DNA of 64,000 nt, from contig NZ_JAKRRW010000004.1 of NCBI RefSeq assembly GCF_026191635.1, forward strand, positions 62,001 through 126,000. The letters run 5' to 3'. Origin of the DNA: Photobacterium obscurum (GTDB taxonomy: Bacteria; Pseudomonadota; Gammaproteobacteria; Enterobacterales; Vibrionaceae). The first letter of the stretch is position 1. Every line of letters starts with the position of its first letter. Shown in pieces: positions 1 to 7,459 of this stretch. Made by a program: the position numbers and the translations under genes. The notes beneath the pieces were generated by a model, which was given only the letters and a program-made list of their open reading frames with translations, was not told the origin of the DNA and searched no databases.

Positions 1-2
1 AA

Positions 3-1073
3 CTGTTTATTAATACGCTAGCGGAGTCTAAAGAGTGTACGGATTATCCTGGGGTGATTACGGGGTATTTAGGAAAAAACTGGGGTATGGCTTTAGGCGC
101 TTTATACTTTGTAATGCTGGTAATATGGGTATTAGTCTATTCCCTCGCCGTAACTAATGATAGTGCTTCTTATCTTCACTCTTTTGGCGTAACTGAAGGC
201 CATTTGAATGACAACGTATTTTATGGCCTTGCTCTTATTTGTGTATTGTCATTTATTGGCTCTAAAGGTGAAAAGCTGTTATTCAAACTCTCAGGATTTA
301 TGGCTGTTACTGTTTTATCCCTGGTTGCTGTTATGGGGGTATTGTTGATTGCTCGTTGGGATATGACGAATATTCCTCAGATGGGTGAATGGGGCTCAAT
401 GCTCAAAGATGCAATTATCACTCTGCCGTTTACTTTGACTTCTATTCTTTTTATCCAGTCACTAAGCCCAATGGTTATCTCATACCGTTCTCATGAAAAA
501 TCCATTGAGGTAGCTCGCTATAAAGCATCGCGAGCGATGAGAATAGCTTTTGCAATTTTGTTTGTCATTGTATTCTTCTTCGCAGTGTCTTTTACCTTTG
601 CCATTAGCCAGGAGCAGGCAACGGAAGCGATGAACAAGAACATCTCTGCTCTGGCTATTATTGCACATTACTTCCCTGGCAGTTGGGCGACAATTGCGGG
701 TATCGTGATTAATATTTTTGCTGTTGTGACTTCGTTCTTTGGTGTATTCCTAGCCTTTAAAGAAGCCTGTACGGGTCTGTGTATGAATATGCTTCTTCGC
801 AAATACAAAGAGTCGCAGATTGACAAAGCGCTTGTAAACAAGCTGGTGACCGTATTTATCATCTTACTGGCATGGGGCGCGATAGCGATTAATGCGCCAA
901 TTCTATCTTTCACTTCTATCTGTAGTCCTGTCTTTGGCTTAGTTGGTTGTTTGATCCCTGCATATTTAGTGTACAAGGTTCCTCATTTGGCTAAGTATAA
1001 AGGTATGGCAACTAACATGATCATTGTTACTGGTATCCTGCTTTGTATTTCACCAGTACTAGCATTTATCTAA
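3..1073 (+). CDS. Amino-acid permease, HAAAP/SdaC-TdcC type, 5' truncated by window edge
   Basis: The reading frame is open from the first bases, so the start lies outside the window; an in-frame GTG at 54 is probably internal. About 356 residues remain. The protein is a chain of hydrophobic segments with a serine/threonine-permease character: a YSLAVTNDSASYL stretch near the visible N-terminus matches the VYSVAITN region of E. coli SdaC, and the end holds an SFTSICSPVFGLVGCLIPAYLVYKVP segment followed by a last membrane helix. The family consists of inner-membrane proton or sodium symporters for serine, threonine or aromatic amino acids. Substrate cannot be set from this fragment. A strong terminator follows 30 bases after the stop, so it ends its transcript. 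Confidence 0.8.
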   Translation: MFINTLAESKECTDYPGVITGYLGKNWGMALGALYFVMLVIWVLVYSLAVTNDSASYLHSFGVTEGHLNDNVFYGLALICVLSFIGSKGEKLLFKLSGFMAVTVLSLVAVMGVLLIARWDMTNIPQMGEWGSMLKDAIITLPFTLTSILFIQSLSPMVISYRSHEKSIEVARYKASRAMRIAFAILFVIVFFFAVSFTFAISQEQATEAMNKNISALAIIAHYFPGSWATIAGIVINIFAVVTSFFGVFLAFKEACTGLCMNMLLRKYKESQIDKALVNKLVTVFIILLAWGAIAINAPILSFTSICSPVFGLVGCLIPAYLVYKVPHLAKYKGMATNMIIVTGILLCISPVLAFI

Positions 1074-1102
1074 TTGCCCCAAAAATATAAAGCAGCTTTT
1101 AG

Positions 1103-1127
1103 AAAGCGACCGGAAGGTCGCTTTTTT
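1103..1127 (+). terminator. Rho-independent terminator after the permease
   Basis: A 7-bp stem AGCGACC / GGTCGCT (1105-1111 and 1116-1122) with a GGAA loop is followed by a run of T. It lies 30 bases behind the permease stop codon. Confidence 0.85.
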
Positions 1128-1321
1128 ACTTTTTATCGACTTAGCTGGCTCAGGGCTACTCTCCACCTGTGTCGCTGCTTCTGTACAGGCCATATGGATA
1201 CCTCTTTGGTTGTTGTGGCTATGATTAGGGACACACCCTAATCTCCCGATTCCCACTTGCTAGAATTTGATACTTGAATAATGCACCACACTCGAAATAC
1301 CCAATGTGTGGAGGCTGTATT

Positions 1322-1414
1322 ATGAATAAATGGCTGCGCTATTTCATTATGGCGATGATGGGCTTGTTGGTGTCGAGAGTGGTTATTACTATGGTGCTTA
1401 ATCTTGGTGGCTAA
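1322..1414 (+). CDS. Putative 30-residue membrane peptide
   Basis: An ATG at 1322 has a good Shine-Dalgarno sequence GGAGG (1310-1314) seven bases upstream. The frame encodes 30 residues that begin MNKWLRYFIMAMMG and continue as one hydrophobic helix (about residues 7-28) with a basic N-terminus, ending in LGG. This is the build of small single-pass inner-membrane proteins. It stands alone between the permease terminator and the ABC-F gene region. No family was recognised. The strong ribosome site and the purely hydrophobic, stop-bounded composition are the only support. Confidence 0.45.
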   Translation: MNKWLRYFIMAMMGLLVSRVVITMVLNLGG

Positions 1415-1605
1415 GCAACGGAGAACTTTGTCTTAATTGCAAGTGAGCGATATACCTGGAGAAGTACGAACAAGTATGGGTGCATCTCATATTTACTTCG
1501 CTGCTAAACGTGATTTGGCTATTGTTTTTAGTCTATCAGCAGTTGAAGTCGGGATCTTTTAGCGTATAAAATATCCCCACCATTTCATGAGGAGTTTACG
1601 CCACG

Positions 1606-1737
1606 ATGAACAACTAACACCTGACATCCATTCAATTATCTTTTTTTGGACTCTCAGGGTTAGTGGGCGTAACTTCGTCTTCTTTATTTTCTGTATTGCT
1701 CTTGGCCTACTTTTGGGCAAGCGGCGTACACGAATAA
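1606..1737 (+). pseudogene. Small membrane ORF interrupted by an early stop, or a leader upstream of the ABC-F gene
   Basis: A GAGGAG purine run (1589-1594) precedes ATG at 1606, which reads M-N-N and then TAA (1615-1617). The same frame then stays open for 39 more codons and encodes a hydrophobic segment (FFGLSGLVGV, then LFSVLLLAYFW) ending at TAA 1735-1737. A CAA-to-TAA change would explain a small broken membrane protein of about 43 residues. Alternatively the three-codon MNN frame is a true mini-leader of the ABC-F gene 86 bases downstream; some antibiotic-type ABC-F genes are controlled by translated leaders. Nothing else supports either reading. Confidence 0.3.
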
Positions 1738-1822
1738 ACGTCATTTCAATATCATTCAGGCTACGAGCCTGATGTACCGAAGATATTTGCCTGTTGCCCC
1801 TGATATTATTTCAGGAGGTTTA

Positions 1823-3421
1823 ATGACCTTACATTATTCGCCAATATTGGCGCAGTCACTTTCAGTATTTCATGATAATGGCGAAACGCTGTTTACTGAT
1901 GTTAGTTTCTCATTGGAGCACCAGATTACGGGGCTAGTAGGGCGAAATGGATCCGGTAAGTCAGTACTTGCTAATGTACTGCTCCGGCAGAAAACACCCG
2001 ATGCCGGTAACGTAGTCTGTCAGGCTCGTGTCGGTTTTTTGCCACAGCTGACTCGTAACCGAGCACTGCAGGAGCAAGGTTCGATTGCGTCATTTCTTTC
2101 TGTTGAAGAAAAGCTCCGAGCACTCCGACGGATTGAAAATGGCAGCATCGATCAACAGGATTTTGATCTAGTTGCCGACGACTGGGGCGCTTGGGATGCG
2201 CTGTGCCTTCAGTTAGACGAAATGAACATTCCTGCAGATCCCCTCATGCCATGTTATCGCTTAAGTGGCGGGGAGCTAACGAGACTGATGCTTTGGCAAC
2301 TGTTTAATGGTGACTATGATTTCTTGATCCTTGATGAACCCTCTAATCACCTGGATAGAGCTGGCCGGAAATGGCTACTAGAACAGATGCGACGCTTTGA
2401 TGGCGGGATCTTGCTGATCAGCCACGATCGGTTATTGCTTGAGTGTGTCGCTTGCATTATGGAGCTGACGGCCAAGGGCATTCGGCATTATGGTGGTAAT
2501 TACTCTCTCTACAGCCAACAGAAAGAGCTGCAACAAGTGGCGCTTGATAGGTCTGTGGCCGATGCAGAGAGGCAGGTACGCCAGATAAAAAAACAGCAGC
2601 AGCGAAGCATCGAGAAAGCCCAGAAACGTGCAACCCACGGGAACAAAGCCCGTCGAGATGGCAGTCAGCCTAAAATACTGCTTGATGCGATGAAGGATTC
2701 TGCGCAGCGAACAGCTTCAGCTCGAAAGGTACAGTTTGAGCAGCAGTTGTCTAAGGCTGAGAAAAAAGCTGCTGATCTGAAAGATCAACAATATCGTTTT
2801 AAATCACAGCAACTCATGATTAATGAGTCGGACAAGCGGCACTCTAGTGTGCTTGCTTTGCTCGCCGTTCAATTACGCTATGGCTTCAGCAAAGAGATTA
2901 ACTTTAGCATGCAATACGGAGACCGAGTGCATTTAACCGGTAATAACGGTTGCGGCAAATCAACCTTATTGAAAGCAATAATGGGAAACCAGCAGCCTAA
3001 TTCTGGACAAGTTCTTTGTAAAGTGGAGCTATGTTATCTGGATCAGCATTTTAGTCTGCTGGATGATCAACAAACGGTACTGGAAAATTTGCAACAGTTA
3101 TGCCCGGATTATTCTCAGTCTGAGTTGCGTACCATGGCGGCTGGAGTGGGATTTCGACGTGAACGGGTGAATTTGTCTGTAGCTTTGCTGAGTGGTGGTG
3201 AAAAAATGAAAATAGCTCTGCTGGTGGTGAGCCACCAATATGGAGAGACGTTATTGTTGCTTGATGAGCCTGATAACCATCTTGATATTGAGTCAAAGCA
3301 GATGTTGGCACAGGCGCTAAGTGGTCATATGGGGGGAATGGTGCTGATCAGTCATGATGATGCTTTTGTTGCCGAGGTAGGTATTAACCGTACCTTGATG
3401 TTAGGAGTTGAGCCAGGGTAA
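1823..3421 (+). CDS. ABC-F family ATPase
   Basis: A soluble 532-residue protein with two ABC domains and no membrane segment, the mark of the ABC-F class that acts on ribosomes (translation factors of Uup/EttA/YheS type or antibiotic protection proteins). The first domain has Walker A GRNGSGKS (about residues 40-47), signature LSGGE (148) and Walker B FLILDEP (168); the second has GNNGCGKS (about 373), LSGGE and LLLLDEP. Between them lies a basic, Gln/Lys-rich coiled linker (about residues 235-330) typical of the interdomain P-site tip region. I chose ATG 1823 because AGGAGGT lies just upstream; an upstream in-frame start at 1772 has none. It is not possible to say whether it gives drug resistance. 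Confidence 0.85.
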   Translation: MTLHYSPILAQSLSVFHDNGETLFTDVSFSLEHQITGLVGRNGSGKSVLANVLLRQKTPDAGNVVCQARVGFLPQLTRNRALQEQGSIASFLSVEEKLRALRRIENGSIDQQDFDLVADDWGAWDALCLQLDEMNIPADPLMPCYRLSGGELTRLMLWQLFNGDYDFLILDEPSNHLDRAGRKWLLEQMRRFDGGILLISHDRLLLECVACIMELTAKGIRHYGGNYSLYSQQKELQQVALDRSVADAERQVRQIKKQQQRSIEKAQKRATHGNKARRDGSQPKILLDAMKDSAQRTASARKVQFEQQLSKAEKKAADLKDQQYRFKSQQLMINESDKRHSSVLALLAVQLRYGFSKEINFSMQYGDRVHLTGNNGCGKSTLLKAIMGNQQPNSGQVLCKVELCYLDQHFSLLDDQQTVLENLQQLCPDYSQSELRTMAAGVGFRRERVNLSVALLSGGEKMKIALLVVSHQYGETLLLLDEPDNHLDIESKQMLAQALSGHMGGMVLISHDDAFVAEVGINRTLMLGVEPG

Positions 3422-3522
3422 GCAGTCAACGCATACAGTTTCGTGAGACAGCAATATTTTGTGAGATGTATGCGCTTATACTGAACAGATGAAAGCATAG
3501 CGCGATGATAGCGAGGTCTTGG

Positions 3523-3723
3523 ATGTTAAAGAAAATACGTGAGTTAGACTTCTTTAAGCTCTTTGGTTTGATTGCGGTATATTTCACCCTTTCCTTATTA
3601 ACCTATCGTTTGCTGAAGCGGTTTGGGCACAGTGACGATGTGTTACTGTTGCTGGGTATCGCTTCGGTGATAATCACTGCGCTATTGTTTGTGGCGGTAT
3701 TTGCCATGAGGAAAAAGAAATAG
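3523..3723 (+). CDS. Small two-helix membrane protein, unknown function
   Basis: A 66-residue protein with a charged N-terminus (MLKKIRELDFFK), two hydrophobic segments (about residues 13-30 and 42-60) and a basic tail RKKK, suggesting an inner-membrane hairpin. ATG 3523 is preferred over ATG 3505 because GAGG lies six bases upstream of it; the upstream ATG has no such site. It is 100 bases after the ABC-F gene and is followed by a palindromic terminator. No family recognised. Confidence 0.55.
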   Translation: MLKKIRELDFFKLFGLIAVYFTLSLLTYRLLKRFGHSDDVLLLLGIASVIITALLFVAVFAMRKKK

Positions 3724-3730
3724 GAACAAT

Positions 3731-3752
3731 AAAGGGCCAATATTGGCCCTTT
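3731..3752 (+). terminator. Palindromic terminator after the small membrane protein
   Basis: The sequence AAAGGGCCAATATTGGCCC plus TTT is a near-perfect palindrome (3731-3752) ten bases after the stop codon. The T run is short, so efficiency is uncertain. Confidence 0.55.
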
Positions 3753-3854
3753 GTCATTGAGTACTACTTTAGCTTGGATACGTTGATCTAGTTGCCTGTC
3801 GTTACATGCTTATTTATCTATACTTAACCTCAGTGTTTAAACGAGGTAATGACA

Positions 3855-4145
3855 ATGACTTTTTTAATCACGTGGCAGTTACACCAAGGTAAGCTGCATC
3901 CGACGTTGGCACACTTTTCCCAACTCTCCGAAGAGCAGGATAAAGCCATGATGGGAGAAAACGTCAAAATGATCGGGCGCTGGCATGATTTGGTCAGTGG
4001 TACCGGTGTGGCGATTTGCGAGTCAGACAGTATCGAGGCCGTTTCAGCCTATGCACTTAAATGGAATAATGATATGGACATTTCCTTACAGGTTGTGGTC
4101 GATGATGCTGAAGCCCGCAAGCTAGGAAGCCGACTATTAGTTTGA
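3855..4145 (+). CDS. DUF3303-like protein
   Basis: A 96-residue soluble protein starting MTFLITWQL with the features of the DUF3303 family: a ferredoxin-like alpha/beta fold of about 90 residues with a GRWHDLVSGTGVAICES centre and an ISLQVVVDDAEA end. Its biochemical role is unknown. ATG 3855 has GAGG eight bases upstream; ATG 3849 is only two bases from that site and is less likely. It is a single-gene unit. Confidence 0.65.
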   Translation: MTFLITWQLHQGKLHPTLAHFSQLSEEQDKAMMGENVKMIGRWHDLVSGTGVAICESDSIEAVSAYALKWNNDMDISLQVVVDDAEARKLGSRLLV

Positions 4146-4299
4146 TTTAGGTACACACCTCAGGCAGTGTCGAGATATGTCGGCATTGCTTATATCTGCT
4201 TCCTGTCACGGTTTTCCACTCTAAGTGTTGGAATAATATGGCTGTGTATTTATACAGTTATTGGTTAAAGAACATTCATAACATCACAAGGAGAGAACG

Positions 4300-4719
4300 A
4301 TGGCAGAACAACACCCGGTGAGCGGTAGTTGCCTTTGCAGCAAAGTAACAATTCAGGCTAAAGCGGCTGATCTTCATGTCGGTGCATGCCACTGCGGGAT
4401 GTGTCGAAAATGGGGAAGCGGACCTTTTTTGGCTGTCGATGGTGGTACAGAAGTGGCTATCGAAGGTGAAGAGTATGTGAGCCGCTATGCTTCCTCAGAG
4501 TGGGCTGAGCGCGCGTTTTGTAAAGCGTGCGGTAGCCATTTGTTTTATCTGCTTAAGGACAGCGGCCAGCACATTATTTCGGCAGGCCTTCTGGATCAGC
4601 AGGAAAAGATGGTAATGGATCACCAAATCTTTATCGACAAGAAGCCTGAGTATTATGACTTTAGCAACAAGACTGAGAATTTGACGGAAGCAGAAGTGTT
4701 CGCAAAATATGCGCCTTAG
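4300..4719 (+). CDS. GFA (glutathione-dependent formaldehyde-activating-like) zinc protein
   Basis: A 139-residue protein of the GFA/CENP-V fold. The zinc ligands of the family are all visible: C11 and C13 (CLC), C30, C32 and C35 (CHCGMC), C74 and C77 (FCKACGSH). Members are often called S-(hydroxymethyl)glutathione synthase, but that activity is shown for very few of them, so no reaction is assigned here. The start is supported by AAGGAGAG eight bases upstream. It is not adjacent to the sarcosine/betaine genes, so a formaldehyde role is not suggested by position. Confidence 0.8.
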   Translation: MAEQHPVSGSCLCSKVTIQAKAADLHVGACHCGMCRKWGSGPFLAVDGGTEVAIEGEEYVSRYASSEWAERAFCKACGSHLFYLLKDSGQHIISAGLLDQQEKMVMDHQIFIDKKPEYYDFSNKTENLTEAEVFAKYAP

Positions 4720-4933
4720 CTGTCTGGGTTCTGTTATGAGCGCTGGGATCCAGCGCTATTTTTGACTGACTATCAGTTTGTTACTCTGTCATCTTGTTGG
4801 TTCAATACGTTGGCGAACTTGTTTCAACCCAATATTATTTTCCTCTTCACTCCTTATGTTTCTTTACAGTAAAAAACACTGTTTTTCATGGTGCCGTGTA
4901 ATCTTTCTGCATTTGATAGGCCGTGAGAACGTA

Positions 4934-5098
4934 ATGAGCCAATCTGAAAGTATCACAAAATCGAGTAAAGGCATGTTTACCAAGAGCTTGGTAGCCACTT
5001 TTGCCGTGATAGCCGGAGCTAGTTATGCCATTGTTGATAATTACTACTACAAGAAAAAAGGTGATAAGTACACGTATGTCGAATCGCCTCGCTGGTAA
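4934..5098 (+). CDS. Small 54-residue membrane-anchored protein
   Basis: From ATG 4934 the frame encodes a polar N-terminus (MSQSESITKSSKG), one hydrophobic helix (about residues 16-36, SLVATFAVIAGASYAIV) and a Tyr/Lys-rich tail with YYYKKKGDKYTYVE. The frame is open upstream to 4778 but that part looks like non-coding translation. The ribosome site is weak (GTGAGAACG). No family recognised; a single-pass membrane protein with a short polar tail is the reading that fits. Confidence 0.5.
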   Translation: MSQSESITKSSKGMFTKSLVATFAVIAGASYAIVDNYYYKKKGDKYTYVESPRW

Positions 5099-5225
5099 TG
5101 GTGAAAAAAGCTAACTCATTAAAATGTAACAATTAAGCGTCTATACTATATGTATTCCACATCCCAATTTAGTTTTACTCTCCGAATGGTTTAGGCATCG
5201 TTGTATTGATAAGAGGGATTGAATC

Positions 5226-5948
5226 ATGCTCGATTTTGCAAATAGCCAAGCATTGAAAAGTAAACAGGCCAAGGCTACTGCGGCATCCAATATCATCAAG
5301 AATGTGATTCTGGCTGATCTTAATGAGCTGTACTCACCGGCCGAAATTGAAATATTGCAACAGGCTCAGCAGCTGATCGAAGATGGGAAAGGCCGGATAC
5401 AGCACTTGAAGGAAAAGCGACGGGGAGAAGAAAAGCTTCGTGAAGCTGCCGAAGCCAAGGTGCATGACAAAGCCTTTCAAATTGCTTTGTCAGCTCTCGA
5501 CGGAATGAGCCTGGCTGAGCTCTATCAGCTCAACGTGTGTTTCTCATTCCAGCACTCCGCCATTAATGAGCTAATTGCAGATTACGATCACCAGCATTAT
5601 CTGGCGACGGTGCAGAGCTGGCTTGATGCAGACGTGGCAACCGATGTGTATGTCGATCAGTCTCCAGAAGAAGCCAGAGAGGAGTGGATGTCTGGCATTG
5701 CGGAAGCAGCGGTTGAGATAATTAGCTGGCCTTGTTTGAAGTATCACCGGGACTATCAAGAATCGCCTGGGCAATATATAGCCCCGGTCGGCATCCCCGA
5801 TGACTTCCCTCAGGCCATTTATAGTGAGACCAGAGAAAATAACCTGCATCGTTTGACAGCGCCTTGCTTAGAGGTGATTCGCGCAATTAAGGTCTATGAG
5901 GAAAACGAAGAAAAGGTTCGGTTGATTTTAAGCAAGCTGGGGCAATAA
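5226..5948 (+). CDS. Hypothetical soluble protein, 240 residues
   Basis: No domain family was recognised. The N-terminal 35 residues are Ala/Lys/Asn-rich, followed by a charged helical stretch (about residues 38-80, with LQQAQQLIEDGKGRIQHLKEKRRGEEKLREA) likely to form a coiled coil. The remainder is mixed alpha/beta and acidic, with Trp residues at 132, 154 and 168 and no signal peptide or membrane segment. It has its own upstream gap of 127 bases and is followed by 164 bases before the cysteine synthase operon, so it is probably a single-gene unit. Confidence 0.6.
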   Translation: MLDFANSQALKSKQAKATAASNIIKNVILADLNELYSPAEIEILQQAQQLIEDGKGRIQHLKEKRRGEEKLREAAEAKVHDKAFQIALSALDGMSLAELYQLNVCFSFQHSAINELIADYDHQHYLATVQSWLDADVATDVYVDQSPEEAREEWMSGIAEAAVEIISWPCLKYHRDYQESPGQYIAPVGIPDDFPQAIYSETRENNLHRLTAPCLEVIRAIKVYEENEEKVRLILSKLGQ

Positions 5949-6112
5949 CTTCCATAAACTCGCGTAAATTCGCTCTGAATCCTGCATTTTGAGGTCGCTT
6001 GGGTATAGATTACTAATCGTTACACTATCGGCTGTAGTTTGGGGTATGGCTATGTATCAACTATCTTAAATGAGTACCAGTATCATTTAGTCACCCGTCA
6101 AGGAGTGAGGCC

Positions 6113-7018
6113 ATGAACCTGTTGGATCTGGTCGGCAATACCCCACTGATCGATCTGAGTTTTTTGTATCCTAATCACCCTGGTCTTCAACTTTTTGCTA
6201 AAGCGGAGTGGATGAATCCCGGTGGCTCTTTGAAAGATCGGCCAGTTAAACAGATGTTGTGCTCGGCTGTTGAGCAAGAGCGCCTAATACCTGGCAAGAT
6301 TATTTTGGATTCGAGCAGCGGCAATGCGGGGATTTCCTATTCAATGATAGGTGCTGCGATGGGGTATGACGTTACCATCGTTATTCCGGGCAATGCGAGT
6401 CAGGAACGGAAGTTACGCTTGATTGCACACGGAGCTACACTGGTTGAAACAGATGCGCTGGAAGGATACGACGAAGCGTTACGTCATGTTCATTTCATGT
6501 ATGAAGCAGCGCCTGAGAAGTATTTCTTTTGTGATCAGTATACAAACACTGAAAACATCAATGCGCATTACTTTGGTACTGCCGCAGAGCTTATTGAACA
6601 GGTTCCTTGCCCAATTACACATTTTGTTGGCGGTGTAGGAACGGGGGGCTCGCTGACTGGCATCGCTCGCCGTTTAAAAGAAAACTATCCAGATGTGAAA
6701 ATTATTGCGGTCCGGCCAGAGCGTTGGCCGGGAATCGAGGGCTTGAAGCCACTGGGTGAGCCTGAAGACATTGTGCCAAAAATTTTTGAGGCCGAATATG
6801 TTGATCAATGGGTTGATGTGTCGGCCGATGAAGCCAAAGGCTGTTGCCTGAAGTTAGCTCATTACGGCTACTTTGTCGGTCAATCTTCAGGCGCCTATCT
6901 TGCTGCTTGTAACAAAGTGGCGACACGACTGACAGAGGGAACGATCACCACACTGCTTTGTGATCTTGGTGAACGTTATTTTAGTGCGGGGCTTTGGGCA
7001 CATGGCAATTCATGTTAG
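6113..7018 (+). CDS. cysM: PLP-dependent cysteine synthase, CysM type using a sulfur-carrier protein (inferred)
   Basis: A 301-residue fold-type II PLP enzyme. The Schiff-base lysine is K41 in GGSLKDRP, the substrate loop is SSSGNAGIS and the phosphate-binding glycine loop is VGGVGTGGSLTG. The C-terminus (DLGERYFSAGLW) closely resembles that of mycobacterial CysM (DAGWKYLSTGAY), which uses O-phosphoserine and a thiocarboxylated carrier protein (CysO) as sulfur donor. That role is inferred here from the neighbours: a JAMM protease gene overlaps its 3' end by 17 bases, and a carrier-E1-rhodanese fusion follows. AAGGAG precedes the start. An ordinary sulfide-dependent CysK/CysM is the alternative. 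Confidence 0.8.
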   Translation: MNLLDLVGNTPLIDLSFLYPNHPGLQLFAKAEWMNPGGSLKDRPVKQMLCSAVEQERLIPGKIILDSSSGNAGISYSMIGAAMGYDVTIVIPGNASQERKLRLIAHGATLVETDALEGYDEALRHVHFMYEAAPEKYFFCDQYTNTENINAHYFGTAAELIEQVPCPITHFVGGVGTGGSLTGIARRLKENYPDVKIIAVRPERWPGIEGLKPLGEPEDIVPKIFEAEYVDQWVDVSADEAKGCCLKLAHYGYFVGQSSGAYLAACNKVATRLTEGTITTLLCDLGERYFSAGLWAHGNSC

Positions 7019-7451
7019 CGATAAAATTATCGCACAAATTATTGAGCAGGCCGAACACAGCTACCCGCATGAATGTTGTGGCTTCATTATTGGCACTGTT
7101 TTAAATGAATTGGAAGTAAAAGCTCAGAGCAAAGCAAGTTACTACCAGCCATGTTTGAATCAAAAATCAGATAACCGCGAGCGACGTTTTCTGATTGATC
7201 CTGTTTCGTATCAGGATGCTGAAGACAAAGCTGATAACGAAGGCTTATCTATTGTCAGCATTGTGCATTCGCATCCCGATCACCCAGATATTCCTTCAGA
7301 ATTTGACCGTATTCATGCCTGGCCAGGACTCAGTTATATCATTGTATCCGTGCAAAATCGCAAAGCCACAGGTTATCGCTCATGGCGACTAACAGATGAT
7401 CGTCAGTGTTTTGAACAGGAGCGGCTTTGTATCGAAAGGACGGAGACTTAG
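7002..7451 (+). CDS. JAMM/MPN+ metalloprotease, Mec-like
   Basis: A 149-residue JAB1/MPN domain protein. All JAMM zinc and catalytic residues are present: E24 (PHECCG), H89 and H91 (VHSHP), S99 and D102 (SEFD). In Mycobacterium the homologue Mec cuts the cysteinyl adduct off the carrier CysO and frees cysteine. Here it lies between cysM and a gene with a carrier domain, overlapping cysM by 17 bases, so the same job is inferred. In addition the carrier is fused to its E1, so this protease may also release the carrier after its Gly-Gly. The ATG at 7002 gives the family length; longer in-frame starts lie inside cysM. Confidence 0.8.
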   Translation: MAIHVSDKIIAQIIEQAEHSYPHECCGFIIGTVLNELEVKAQSKASYYQPCLNQKSDNRERRFLIDPVSYQDAEDKADNEGLSIVSIVHSHPDHPDIPSEFDRIHAWPGLSYIIVSVQNRKATGYRSWRLTDDRQCFEQERLCIERTET

Positions 7452-7459
7452 GCATTGTT

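Noticed and set aside
1587..1772. 61-codon ORF upstream of the ABC-F gene
   Set aside because: It has no ribosome site and overlaps the better supported GAGGAG/ATG 1606 arrangement in another frame.
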